A stretch of DNA of 64,000 bases, taken from assembly GCA_905116865.2 (NCBI GenBank), contig CAJHNH020006902.1:697849-761848 (forward strand). The letters run 5' to 3'. The notes under the pieces were generated by a model. That model was not told the DNA's origin. It searched no databases and worked only from the letters and a program-made list of their open reading frames with translations. Position numbers and translations under genes: made by a program. Of this stretch, positions 12,353 to 24,382 are shown piece by piece. Numbering within the stretch: position 1 is the first letter of the stretch; each line of letters starts with the position of its first letter. The stretch comes from Candidula unifasciata (Eukaryota; Mollusca; Gastropoda; Stylommatophora; Geomitridae).

Positions 12353-12985
12353 AATGTGTTGTTAAATATAAAACAGCAATGTGTTCCTTTGTCTTATAAC
12401 CTATGCTGTGTAGCAATGGTAGTCATGTCTGTCCACAGCCGTCTGTCCCGCCTACTTTCAGTCATTTCTGACACAGATGATCTTCCATGTCATTATATTA
12501 AACTGCCCAGCATCTTCTCTCTCTCGGTCTCCCTCCGTCTATTATCCTCTCCAAATGTCCTACAGTTATGATGTACTCGTGTTCTCCTTCTCGCCACACG
12601 ACAAAAGTATATAGACTGTGCTGCTTCGGATGTGCTCAATCAGTTCTTTTCATGAGTCAGTTTCTTTCAAGTTATCTGTCCTTTTTCTTTAATCGGTAAA
12701 ATTATATCTAGCCCTCTTTCTAATCGTCTCATTAACGATTATGTAATTATATTTTAGACGCTTTATTCTGCGAAAGCTTTAGCTAATAAATGGTTTTAGA
12801 TGATCTTAGGTAACTGCTCAAAGCGTTCGTTCAATCGTCGTTTATCCGTTATATTCAGCACTGATGTGACACTGGAGTTCAATACTATAAATTTGTCATT
12901 ACAGTGATTTTCTTTTGAATTTCGCAACTTTCATATGAACATTTGTTTGCATTCCACAATTGTATTTTAATACCTTTGTTCGCCA
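12353..12985. other. no recognisable feature
   Basis: AT-rich unique-looking sequence. I see nothing supportable. Confidence 0.45.
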
Positions 12986-12987
12986 TT

Positions 12988-12989
<2 letters not shown>

Positions 12990-13077
<88 letters not shown>
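12990..13077. repeat. (AT)n microsatellite
   Basis: An uninterrupted AT/TA run of about 88 bp. Confidence 0.95.
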
Positions 13078-13079
<2 letters not shown>

Positions 13080-13374
13080 CACAAACACACACCAGTGTGC
13101 TTGCTAGTCAGCATATACAACTTTAAGCATTTGCTACGGACTCTCTTCTCATCGGCAATCGAGTCACTCATTGGCTCGCCGGTAGACGACCTCATTGCCG
13201 GTCGGAAGAGTATTTGGGTCTGTCTCCTGTGAACTGCAGGATTCATTTTCAGGGCTGCTGGTAGCGTGCAGTGCAAAGCTATTTTATATGGGGCACATAA
13301 CACAGTCACAATTATAACCTAAAGCTCCTCTTCGGGATTGCTGGTTGAACGTGACGATTTAAAAAAAAAAAACA

Positions 13375-13480
13375 CCTGACTCGTGTGGGTTCCGAAGCCC
13401 CATTTGGGGTTGTTGGGGGGGGGGGGGTAATCCCACAGCCTCTTTACAAACATGTCGTACAAGACGTCTAATTAAGTTAC
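13375..13480 (+). mobile_element. family B retroposon, 5' part only
   Basis: Matches the start of the family (CGTGTGGGTTCCGAAGCCCC, then ATGTCGTACAAGACGTCTAA) with a poly-G run inside. The 3' half is missing. Confidence 0.55.
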
Positions 13481-14222
13481 TGAGATTGGATGTGTTGGGT
13501 CGAAAGGCGCAGATATCTCAGCCTAGCTGTAAATGACAGTAAACGTACCACCTGCCCTTGTAAAGGCGAACGAAGAAAAAGAAGCTATGGTAGAAAAAGA
13601 ATATATCGCAGAAAGGTTAAAACGCTGATTCCAAAATCAGTATTCAGTATTTTCAAATCAGTAATTACGTAGTATTATTATTAACATCTTTATTATCTAT
13701 TCGCTAAAATTTGTTTATGATTACAATTGTTCTATTCGCACGTTACCGTGATGTCTCTGTACAAATGTTGCTGAACCTGTCTCACACAGACTAAACACAC
13801 TCCGCGTACACAAACATATACCTAATATCATTAATCCAGTGGAAAGTATCCCGTGGCTTTGACGCCGTTCACATAATGCTCATAAACGTGACATGGCTTC
13901 GTTGGAAAGTTCAAAACTTCAAGAGACATTTTCATAGTTTTATCCCACAGCTGTCTCTTGCGAAACGAGGCCGTGAAAATAGCCGAGATGTCACTGAACT
14001 GAAAACCACGGTAACACTGCTACAGAGGCGGTGGAAAAACCTCCTAGTGAACGGGACCTTTTGAGGCATAGGAAGACGGTAGAGGCGCCAAGACCTGGGA
14101 GCTCGGGTACTTTAAGCGCCCGTCCCCCTACCAAAAAGAAGAATAAACCGCTTTAGAAAATGTTGCAAGGTAGTAATTGCCCTAACCATGCACAGACGTT
14201 CTCTGTTAATTTTATATTAGAA
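13481..14222. other. no recognisable feature
   Basis: Two ~60-codon plus ORFs lie here, with no motif or splice context. Nothing else seen. Confidence 0.4.
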
Positions 14223-14224
14223 TA

Positions 14225-15503
14225 CAGTAAAACCTCGCTTAACGAGCACCTCTCGTAATTCGCATGAAGAGCAAACCAAATTTTTATAGAATGACTTGCT
14301 TAACAAGCGACCTTTCGTATAACAAGCGGCGAGGAGAGGGGAAGTCCCGGATTGTGCGGATGTTACATCAGTCTGTGTTTAGCACTCGTTCCAGTAGCAT
14401 CGTAGTGTCGCTTGTGATCACACATTTTCTCAGACTTGTGTTGTTTTTTGTGTGATATATGTACATGAATCCTCCAGGCCTACAAGATGACTTCTCTCAA
14501 GATCCAGTGTCTGCCTCCCAACACCACCACTCCGTTACTCTAGCCCATGGACCAGCAAGTTATTTCGAACTTTAAGAAGCTCTACACTAAAGCACTCCTC
14601 GAGCATTGTTTTCAGGTGACTGAAGGGACCAACCTTATTCTCAAAGAGTTTTAGGAAAAATCACTTCCATATCGTAGCCTGCCTCAAGATGATCGACAAG
14701 GCGGGGGAAGGGGTTACCAAGAGAACCCTAACTTCTGCTTGGAAGAAGCTTTTGGCCGAAGAGCGTTGTCGAATGTGTTTTTGAAGGTTCGAGACAGTAC
14801 TTGTGAAACCTGTAGTCAACGAGATTTTTTCTTCGGCCATTATCATGGGATTGTAGGTGGATAACAGTGATATCAAAGAGCTTATGAAAGATCACAGCCA
14901 AGAGCTGACCACCGAAGAGCTTATTCAGTTGCATTGTGTTTCACAGCAAAGGTTTTGGAGGAATGTTTGTCAGAGGTGAAGGAGGAGGTAACAGAAAAGC
15001 AACAATCTTCTGGCGAAATAAGAGAAATGCTGAAAGTATGGAAAACTGTTGCATCTTACATTGAGAAGCATCACCCTAATAAGGAAGTGGCTATGTGCGC
15101 TGCAAATGTATTTAATGAAGACACTGTGTCGCATTTTCGCCAAATTTTAAAGCCTCGGCAAAAACAAATGTCTCTGGAGATCTTTCTAATAAAAAAAAAT
15201 TATAGGCTTGGAATCATAATTATTTCGACTTTTCTTCTTCTTCTGCAAATCGAATTTGCATTCCAGGTAGGCTTGTTCCGCGTTTAAAGAACAGATGAAG
15301 ATGACTCACTCTCCTTAACAATTTGTATATGATTTTCTTTGAATAAACGTTATACATAGCATTTTGTGAGTATTTTTTCGATATGGAGCTCATTATCGTA
15401 TTTTACATTAATTTATATGAGAAAAATTGTTTCGCATAACGAGTGTTTCGCTTAGCGAGTATGATACTGGAGCAAATTATGCTCGTTAAGCGAGGTTCCA
15501 CAG
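14225..15503 (+). mobile_element. pogo/Tigger-type DNA transposon, internally deleted and decayed
   Basis: The terminal inverted repeats are CAGTAAAACCTCGCTTAACG at the left and, at the right, CGTTAAGCGAGGTTCCACAG. Both are flanked by TA (14223-24 and 15504-05), the expected target duplication of Tc1/mariner-pogo elements. Inside, frames around 14500-14580 give LPPNTT and PMDQQVISNFKKLYT, the DDE-1 end of Tigger transposases. The frame at 14934-15240 gives EIREMLKVWKTVASYIEKHH and HFRQILKPRQKQMSLEIFL, a typical Tigger C-terminus. A stop in ILKEF* and frame changes near 14,780 and 14,940 break the gene. The DNA-binding N-terminus and most of the catalytic core are absent: the element is ~1.28 kb against roughly 2.5 kb for complete relatives. 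Confidence 0.9.
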
Positions 15504-15505
15504 TA

Positions 15506-15945
15506 GTTTGAAAAATACTATTTATTTGCCAGCAAAACATAATAATATTAATAACTGTACTTTTGAACAAAGCCCTTTAATAGCCTAGAAAATTATTAGT
15601 GGGCTGAGACCCCAATGATTGTTTTGTGTCGGCGGCCCTGGAAGACACGAGCGGGGATAAAATGACAGCGGAGAAATGAATAATGCAACAGGAACGACAG
15701 GACTGGCGTATAGATGACGGATTACTGCTGACTCCGTGCCTTTATTTTGGCAACCAGGACGAAAATGGTAAATTTTACGGAAATGTCCTAGTTAAGCTGT
15801 TCGTCGTTTGGCAAGCAGGAAATGTTATTAACTTTTTTACAGTCCAAGTTTATTCGCTTGTGAATTTTGTAAATTTTTTTTTATATAATCGTTAAAGTAA
15901 CGAATGAAGAAGCATAGGAAACAAGCAGAACCTTTATTTATTGAC
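15506..15945. other. no recognisable feature
   Basis: A 70-codon plus ORF (15683-15895) has no recognisable domain. Nothing else seen. Confidence 0.4.
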
Positions 15946-16200
15946 AACTCCCTGTGTGTGTTCCGGGGCCTTATTATAGGAAAAACAAGAATAGACCCAC
16001 TGCCTACCCAAAAGCATGTCGTAAGAGTCGACTAATTGGGAGCTTCCTTCAAAGTCGGAGTCCATCTGCTTGAGAGGCAGGGAACCAACAGTCTGCACAC
16101 AAATGTGTCAAATTTGTCAAACGGATGCACACGCAGCACTCAGGTTCTGGAACATGAGTTTACAGCTGGTGAACGCAAAGGAGAAAAAGAAGATTGACCA
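15946..16200 (+). mobile_element. family B retroposon
   Basis: Carries CCAAAAGCATGTCGTAAGAG, GGAACCAACAGTCTGC and CAGCTGGTGAACGC, then its GA-rich tail. The long (GAA)n tract begins about 50 bp beyond. Confidence 0.8.
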
Positions 16201-16248
16201 GGAACGCGGCAAAAGATTAAGTGAAGAAGGATAAGTATGAGGAGGAGG

Positions 16249-16576
16249 ATGATGATGAGGAGGAGGAGGAGGAGAAGAAGAAGAAGAAGAAGAAGAAGAA
16301 GAAGAAGAAGAAGAAGAAGAAGAAGAAGAAGAAGAAGAAGAAGAAGAAGAAGAAGAAGAAGAAGAAGAAGAAGAAGAAGAAGAAGAAGAAGAAGAAGAAG
16401 AAGAAGAAGAAGAAAAAGAAGAATAGGAAGAAGGAGAAGAAGAAGAAGAAAAAGAAGAAGAAGAAGAAGAAGAAGAAGAAGAAGAAGAAGAAGAAGAAGA
16501 AGAAGAAGAAGAAGAAGAAGAAGAAGAAGAAGAAGAAGAAGAAGAAGAAGAAGAAGAAGAAGAAGAAGAAGAAGAA
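16249..16576. repeat. (GAA)n polypurine tract, ~325 bp
   Basis: Almost pure GAA with a few GGA, AAA and AGG interruptions near 16412-16455. A tract this long is a polypurine mirror repeat able to form triplex (H-) DNA. Lys- and Arg-only ORFs across it are artefacts. It lies just 3' of a family B copy whose own tail is GAA. Confidence 0.95.
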
Positions 16577-16659
16577 TTAAAAGATATATTTCATATTATA
16601 GACGCTACAGGCGTAAGATGCTACATTCTTATTTGATACACGAACCATGATTCCACTGT

Positions 16660-16835
16660 TGATGTGACAAACACACGCGTTTACTTCCCTGGACATTTTC
16701 TTTGTACTCATTTTATACTGGGTCAACCTGGAAACCCTTGGTCAATTATACAAATCAACATGGGTGGGAACTGCAGTCCAAAACTTTAGGATCGTCAGGT
16801 AAACGTCTAAATACTGCGCCATCTCCACAATTGAT
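16660..16835 (-). mobile_element. diverged SINE, CTTTACTTT-ended family
   Basis: The plus-strand block CTCATTTTATACTGGGTCAA with CCTGGAAACCC matches the copy at 46800-46995 and the body of 45146-45415. The head is barely recognisable. Confidence 0.4.
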
Positions 16836-16879
16836 TCTTTGACTGAAACAGATTAGAACTTTGAGGCTACTTCGCAGGA

Positions 16880-17272
16880 ACATATCAAGGTGCAGTCAAT
16901 AGAAATGTGCGAGGCATGCACCAGACGAGAATACGCACAGAGAATGAACGAGGTAGACCAAGAACATGATGGAAAGATAACATATGAGGGTTTTTATAAC
17001 AGCAAGATATGTCCGAGATCGAGGCGGTTAAAAGAACAAGAATCTACGACAGCACAATGTGTCTATCGTCAGGGCGATCAGAGGACCAGGAATCTACAAC
17101 AGCACTATGTGTCTATGATCCAGGCAGCTAGAAAAACAAGAATTTACAACAGCACTATGTGTCTCTCATCAGGGCGGCCAGATGAGCAGGAATTTACAAC
17201 AGCACGACGGGTGTCTATGATCGAGGCGGCTAGAAGAACAAGAATTTACAACAGCACCTCCACCCCACCCCT
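16880..17272 (+). mobile_element. LINE tail with its end amplified in tandem
   Basis: The start (NEVDQEHDGKITYE in frame) is a LINE tail related to that at 29-284. The last ~50 bp, of the form TTTACAACAGCACTATGTGT followed by CTATGATCCAGGCAGCTAG, is then repeated about five times to 17270. Units alternate between two variants (AGGCGGCTAGAAGAACAAG and AGGGCGGCCAGATGAGCAGG). Confidence 0.7.
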
Positions 17273-19178
17273 CTAAAAAATTATAGAATGTATTTTTATT
17301 ATTATTACTTTTCATTAGAAGATGAGATTATAGAGACTATATACGCCGATCAATTGTAAAAGCCATATTAATTAATTCATATCAAAATGCTTTTTTTCGT
17401 GTTTCCTTCTAGTTTGTTTATGTGTACATACCTATATACGCATTCTATTCTCGAGCTGATTATTAGAGTTTTTGTGGGGAGTACTCAGGGGATGGCCAGG
17501 AACACACACACACACACAACACGGAACTGTCAGAAAGAAACGGAAAGTATTGTTAACCCACGGCCAGCTCCAGTCAGGCGTACAACTGAATCACGGCACA
17601 TTTTATTAGAGAAGGCAGTGGTTAACCCAAGGTGGTGACGTCAAGTCGAGCTGATGACGTCAGCACCACACCCCATCAGCTGGAGAAAGCCTTGCTTTGA
17701 CGAATACTTTAAACCAACGCCAGGCCCCACATTATCATCTTGTGTCCTTTCACATTACATATGGGCTCGTAGTTTAGTCTTCCGAACTGTTCAGTCCTCT
17801 AAATATAATGATGGAATCTAGCGCAGTATCGTTGGTCTCTCTGAACAACTTTATTTTTAGGGTTTTCTCTTCGCGTCCTCGTTACCTAAGTTGATTTGTT
17901 TTTTACTTCAGTGTTTGTTTAACATGTGTCCAACATGTGTCCGGTAAACCAAAATAAGCTTGTCGCTCGGTCGTCCAGGCATGCGGACTGTTTTAATTAC
18001 GCTGCCGTGGCGGCTTCTTATCTTACAGTATCTCCTTTGAAACCACCAAGTCGTCTTGTCTCTGGCCGAAAGTATAACACCATCCGGTTATTCCGTGCAG
18101 CGGGGAACCAGCCCTGAGCGTCATGAACTCAGGTGGGCCCACCTCCGAATACGTCTAGGAATAGTGGGCCGAAACGTGTGTCGACGAGGATAATTTCTAC
18201 TGAAGACTGGTAGATCCCCGCTGTACTTGCTCCCTGTGAGTTTATTCTTATTATTCTCTGCCCGTTTCTCCTCAAGAAGTGCCCTCTATATTCTTCTTTT
18301 TCAGCCTTCTGTGCTCTTGTGGTTGATTACCTCATTTCTCAGTCACCTCCATTCTGAATGTAATCGGGCCTGCGTGCCCAGTTCTTTACCCACTGAAAAT
18401 ACAGTGTGTTTGTTCGTTCTCTGACTGGCTTTCTCTTTCCATTTGGTGACTCAAGTGTTTTCAGGTAAATGTTATTTAACATTCCGGGTCATTGACTGTT
18501 TAAATCCATCTGGAATGAAAGCTCCATTGCGAAAATAAGGCTTTACAAAAGTGGGAGCGCTGATCCCACACTTCAAACACCCCCCTCCCCCTCCCCGAGA
18601 CAAGTCTCTCTTTTCCTTGAGAAAGTCTGTTCTCTACCCTTTGACCTGACCAGTTTGGGAGACACTGCTTCTAACAACTGACATATCTTGTCCAAGAACG
18701 TTTACTGACTCTGTGGCAGAGTTCCTTGGTCTTTGAAATGCTGCCCCCTAGAAGTTCAAATTGTATTTTGATACGCTGCTTATGCCGCCCCCTTCTGGTG
18801 CCACCTGACTCGGCATCATAGCACGGCATGGCCCCGATTTCATCAACCATCTATCTATCTTATACTTAGTGACAAATCTTATTCTTATCTATTAACACAT
18901 ATCTGAAGACATTTAACCACCCGTTCACCTAACCTCACACCCACCCACCCATGCCGGCACCAAATCCCCCAAGCCTCAACAAACAAACAAACAAACACTC
19001 AACCAACCAGTGACCAGAGTAGTCATTATTTATGTTTGTTCAATTTAAGCACAAATGACATCAACAACAAATCAAAAACACTTAAACTTAAAGAACATTC
19101 ACTGTGACAATGCCATAATTTTCTATACAAATACTGTATGGGATTTCATTCTCTGGTGGTACACAGTCTGTCATATCA
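17273..19178. other. long stretch without recognised genes
   Basis: Mostly unique-looking sequence. Short (CA)n at 17502-17520, a 14-bp perfect palindrome AGGTGGGCCCACCT near 18131, and a short (CAAA)n near 18980-19000. ORFs of 60-85 codons lack motifs or splice context. Confidence 0.4.
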
Positions 19179-19179
19179 C

Positions 19180-20096
19180 CAATGCCAGGTTGTAGCCCAG
19201 TCTCGTGGTTGTGTCGCCTTATTGATACCAGGATGTAGCCCAGTCTCGTGGTTGTGTTGTCTTACTGATACCAGGTTGTAGCCCAGTGACGTCTCACTGA
19301 CACTAGGTTATAGCCCAGTGTCGTCTCATTGATACCAGGTTGTAGCCCAGTGACGTCTCCCTGATACCAGGTTGTAGCCCAGTGTCGGTCGTCTCATTGA
19401 TACCAGGTTGTAGCCCAGTGACGTCTCCCTGATACCAGGTTGTAGCCCAGTGTCATCTCACTGATACCAGGTTGTAGCCCAGTGACGTCTCCCTGATACC
19501 AGGTTGTAGCCCAGTGACGTCTCACTGATACCAGGTTGTAGCCCAGTGTCGTCTCACTGATACCAGGTTGTAGCCCAGTGTCGTCTCCCTGATACCAGGT
19601 TGTAGCCCAGTGTCGTCTCCCTGATACCAGGTTGTAGCCCAGTGTCATCTCCCTGATACCAGGTTGTAGCCCAGTGTCGTCTCCCTGATACCAGGTTGTA
19701 GCCCAGTGTCGTCTCCCTGATACCAGGTTGTAGCCCAGTGTCGTCTCCCTGATACCAGGTTGTAGCCCAGTGTTGTCTCACTGATACCAGGTTGTAGCCC
19801 AGTGACGTCTCACTGATACCAGGTTGTAGCCCAGTGTCGTCTCCCTGATACCAGGTTGTAGCCCAGTGTCGTCTCCCTGATACCAGGTTGTAGCCCAGTG
19901 TCGTCTCACTGATACCAGGTTGTAGCCCAGTGTCGTCTCACTGATACCAGGTTGTAGCCCAGTGACGTCTCCCTGATACCAGGTTGTAGCCCAGTGACGT
20001 CTCACTGATACCAGGTTGTAGCCCAGTGTCGTCTCACTGATACCAGGTTGTAGCCCAGTGTCGTCTCCCTGATACCAGGTTGTAGCCCAGTATCCT
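19180..20096. repeat. 32-bp minisatellite, core shared with the 43.7-kb array
   Basis: The unit reads CTGATACCAGGTTGTAGCCC then AGTGTCGTCTCC, about 27 copies, with variants CAGTGACGTC and CTCAC. The first units (19190-19265) are a longer form carrying CTCGTGGTTGTGT. The array at 43670-44335 has the same core on the opposite strand. ORFs reading WATTWYQGD across it are artefacts. Confidence 0.95.
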
Positions 20097-20690
20097 TGTT
20101 TTCCGTATTTGTCTTGTGCTTCTCACGTGGCTTGAGGGATGGATTTGTTCCTCTTTTTGGAGGTTTTGGCTACACCATTTATCCGTCTCTTTCTTGTGTC
20201 TTCTTCTCGCCTTCCTCCCAGATGTTCTACTGAAAAAAAATCTCATATGCAGTTTGGTTTGGCTGCAGTTTCTTCAGATGACTGGACCATTTCCTTCTTT
20301 GTCTGTCATTATAATCCAGACATGATTCACAATACCAACTCATTTTTAGACAAAATGTGTTTTAGCATCACTGTGCTATGGCTAGCTCCGCCACCTTTGT
20401 AGACAATCTGTGGTGGGTAGTGGCACCTTTTTCGAGAAAACTGCCCTGTATATAAGTATATCCAAAACTCTGATACACATATCAATCGATGGGCTTGTCT
20501 CCTAGAGACCGCCACTTGAGGATTTACCACTGGCGAGTTTGAAAAACAGAAATCTCATTCTGGATGGCGACCAACAGGGCAGACCCCAGATACCCGGTTC
20601 ACAAAGTTATAATTAGGGCACCTGCCACGGCGACACCAGCTCTGAGTAACATGCAGTCCTGTACAGGCATCAACCATATATAAATATACA
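20097..20690. other. no recognisable gene
   Basis: Unique-looking sequence. Overlapping plus ORFs of 69-87 codons between 20116 and 20402 have no motif. Nothing supportable. Confidence 0.4.
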
Positions 20691-21165
20691 TACATGCACA
20701 CACGCATACACCAATATATACATATGTATATATGTAAATATATATACACACACACAAATATACAGCTATATATACATATGTATATACACACACACACCAA
20801 TATATATGTATGCATATGTATGCATATATACACACACACACCAATATTTATGTATGCATATGTATGCATGTATGTATGCATACACATATATTTATACACA
20901 CATACCTATACACACAAACATACCTATACACACAAACATACCTATACACACAAACATACCTATACACACAAACATACCTATACACACAAACATACCTATA
21001 CACACAAACATACCTATACACACAAACATACCTATACACACAAACATACCTATACACACAAACATACCTATACACACAAACATACCTATACACACAAACA
21101 TACCTATACACACAAACATACCTATACACACATACTTTTACACACACACATCTATATATATATAA
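20690..21165. repeat. TA/CA-rich tract with 18-bp tandem array
   Basis: From about 20898 to 21140 the unit CTATACACACAAACATAC is repeated about 13 times almost without change. The flanks are (TATACACA)-type low-complexity sequence. ORFs of HTHKHTYT or CIGMFV type are artefacts. Confidence 0.95.
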
Positions 21166-21169
21166 ATCA

Positions 21170-22310
21170 TCTGTGAAGGGGTATAACCGGTGGTTAAGTA
21201 ATGTCAGTTAACAGAGAGGTAGAATGTGGTTTTGTGGCATAGAGGATAGTGAAATCATTTCACAATGCAATCCTCAGCGTCTACCAGGGCTCGCTTCCCA
21301 TGGTGGGTAGCTTTCAAGGCTTTTGGACAATGGTACGAGAGTTGCACCATGGCAGAGACTGCAGCCTTACCATGTTATATTCCCAAAGTTAGCAGGATAT
21401 ACAGCAGCGAACCTCCCTTGTGGAGACAGCACAATTTCTTAGAGACAATTCAAATAATTATGGTGCAAAATAATACATTAGATCTTCAGTATCAAAAGTA
21501 ATGAGACGTAACAAAACAAAATGGTGATGAATATGGGGAAAGGTAACAGGAAGAACAACCACTATGGTACAATGGTCAAAATAGGATAGGATGTGCAACA
21601 TAAAGTTCCCAATGGTTCATAGTCTCAAAGGTTCACATGTATCCATCTGTCTACCTACCTTTCCATCCCTCCAACTCTACATCCATCGGCACACACATTC
21701 CACCTATCCATCCATCCACTAACTCACTGCCATTACAGCCTCTATTAACTACTTTCACGGTCTCTTAGTCGAGCTTTCAGTCGGGTCACCCCTCTCGAGA
21801 ACAGGACTAGAATCTAGTAGTGGACAAGCCACCAGAACTTTCTGCCGCAGTTTACAGCCAGTGAACATGAAGAAGAAGTAGATTCTCCTCCTAATTTCCC
21901 CCCTCCACATAACACGGTCACTGGCACTTTGTCCCCACAAATCTACCTCAATATATGTTATCATTCAAGTCTTGCTTGCCCACATCTTTATATCATTGTA
22001 GAGGCCTACTCAACACTTTCTAGCCATGCGTAATTCACCACAGCAGATGTCTTTAGGAATTCTACCAGCAGGTGTGTTTGACAAATCTACCTTTACACAG
22101 ACATAATTAAAGTTAAAACAATGAACATGATAGAGCACACACTCAAATCACAACAGACACAATTTATTTAAATAAAAATTGAATGCAGAGGGAACTGCAG
22201 AAGCGGTGAACAAAAATAAAAACAATCATCATAATAAGTCTCATAACAAAACAATTTGTTGGGTCACCAGTCGCTGTTGATTGTCTGGCCAGCTGCCTCC
22301 ATTTCTGTAA
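21170..22310. other. intergenic stretch with a family B 3' fragment
   Basis: At about 21795-21880 (+) the blocks CCACCAGAACTTTCTGCCGC and TTTACAGCCAGTGAACATGA, then GAAGAAGAAG, are the 3' end of a family B copy. The rest shows no gene that I can support. Confidence 0.5.
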
Positions 22311-22314
22311 GTCA

Positions 22315-22545
22315 GATGCATCAGACTTCATGTCTGTATCACAACAGACTTCACATCTGTATGACATCAGACTTCACATCTGTATGACATCAGACTTCCC
22401 CTTCGTATGACAGACTTCCCCTCTGTATGACATCAGACTTCCCCTCTGTATGACATCAGACTTCCCCTCTGTATGACATCAGACTTCACGTCTGTATCAC
22501 AACAGACTACACATCTGCATGACATCAGACTTCACGTCTGTATGA
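22315..22545. repeat. 23-bp minisatellite
   Basis: About 10 units of CATCAGACTTCCCCTCTGTA+TGA, with variants CACATCTGTAT and CACGTCTGTAT. On the minus strand it reads TDVKSDV in one frame, continuing a possibly exon-like segment at 22546-22600. Confidence 0.9.
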
Positions 22546-22737
22546 CTAAAGTCTGTCCACATTCTGTATACAGGTCCTTCCAAGTTTGCCTCCCCTCCTC
22601 TACAAGCTGTAAATATAAATAACATTAAAAACAGGGAAGATTGAAATATAAGCACAAAAATGTTGTGATTTCTTCTACAGCCAAACTTCGCATGAAAATC
22701 TTCGGATGAAATTTGTTTGTTGCTGCTGAAATGTAGA

Positions 22738-24275
22738 TGTGAGGTCATTGTTACAGTTGAACTGTAGATGTGAGGTCTCTGTTACAGCTGAATTGTGGAT
22801 GTGAGGTCATTGTTACAGCTGAACTGTGGATATGAGGTCATTGTTACAGCTGAAATGTGGATATGAGGTCATTGTTACAGCTGAACTGTGGATATGAGGT
22901 CATTGTTACAGCTGAACTGTGGATATGAGGTCATTGTTACAGCTGAAATGTGGATATGAGGTCATTGTTACAGCTGAACTGTGGATATGAGGTCATTGTT
23001 ACAGCTGAACTGTGGATATGAGGTCATTGTTACAGCTGAAATGGGATGTCAGGTTATTGTTACATCTGAACTGTTGATGTGGGGGTCATTGTTACATCTG
23101 AACTGTGGATATGAGGTCATTGTTACAGCTGAAATGGGATGTCAGGTTATTGTTACAGCTGAAATGGGATGTCAGGTTATTGTTACATCTGAACTGTGGA
23201 TATGAGGTCATTGTTACAGTTAAACTGTAGATGTGAAGTCTCTGTTACAGCCTAACTATGGATGTGAGGTCTCTGTTACAGCCAAACTATGGATGTGAGG
23301 TCTCTATTATAGCCAAACTGTGGATGTGAGGTCTCTGTTACAGCCAAACTATGGATGTGAGGTCTCTGTTACAGCCAAACTATGGATGTGAGGTCTCTGT
23401 TACAGCCAAACTATGGATGTGAGGTCTCTGTTACAGCCAAACTGTGGATGTGAGGTCTCTATTATAGCCAAACTATGGATGTGAGGTCACTATTACAGCC
23501 AAACTGTGGATATGAGGTCTCTATTATAGCCAAACTTTGGATGTGAGGTCTCTATTATAGCCAAAAAGTGGATGTGAGGTCTCTATTATAGCCAAACAGT
23601 GGATGTGAGGTATCTATTATAGCCAAACAGTGGATGTGAGGTCTCTGTTATAGCCAAACTGTGGATGTGAGGTCTCTGTTATAGTCAAACTGTGGATGTG
23701 AGGTCTCTATTATAGCCAAACTATGGATGTGAGGTCTCTATTATAGCCAAACTGTGGATGTGAGGTCTCTGTTATAGCCAAACTATAGATGTGAGGTCTC
23801 TATTATAGCCAAACTTTGGATGTGAGGTCTCTGCTATAGCCAAACTATGGATGTGAGGTCTCTATTATAGCCAAACTTTGGATGTGAGGTCTCTATTATA
23901 GCCAAACTTTGGATGTGAGGTCTCTGTTACAGCCAAACTATGGATGTGAGGTCTCTATTATAGCCAAACTTTGGATGTGAGGTCTCTATTATAGCCAAAC
24001 TTTGGATGTGAGGTCTCTATTATAGCCAAACTGTGGATGTGAGGTCTCTATTATAGAGAAAACTTTGGATGTGAGGTCTCTATTATAGCCAAACTTTGGA
24101 TGTGAGGTCTCTATTATAGCCAAACTTTGGATGTGAGGTCTCTATTATAGCCAAACTTTGGATGTGAGGTCTCTGTTATAGCCAAACTTTGGATGTGAGG
24201 TCTCTATTATAGCCAAACTTTGGATGTGAGGTCTCTATTATAGCCAAACTTTGGATGTGAGGTCTCTGTTACATC
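22738..24275. repeat. 31-bp minisatellite, two sequence classes
   Basis: About 50 units. From 22738 to 23215 they read GAACTGTGGATATGAGGTCA+TTGTTACAGCT. From 23215 to 24275 they read AAACTTTGGATGTGAGGTCT+CTATTATAGCC. The two classes are nearly segregated, as expected of local amplification from two founders. The array ends about 100 bp before coding-like sequence at 24383. Confidence 0.95.
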
Positions 24276-24382
24276 TGAACTAAAGATGTAAGGCTACTGC
24301 TACAGGCCAAGATAAACTGACACAATGGAATATTTCTCTGACTGTATGAAAACACAATTGTTCTTGGTAAACTGTCTTATGT

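Noticed and set aside
16221..16650. Lys-only and Arg-only ORFs
   Set aside because: Direct translation of the (GAA)n tract.
18131..18144. Palindrome AGGTGGGCCCACCT as a regulatory site
   Set aside because: A 14-bp palindrome is not surprising in 64 kb, and nothing around it suggests a promoter.
20690..21211. ORFs of 80-160 codons of HTHKHTYT, NIPIHT or CIGMFV type
   Set aside because: Artefacts of the 18-bp array.
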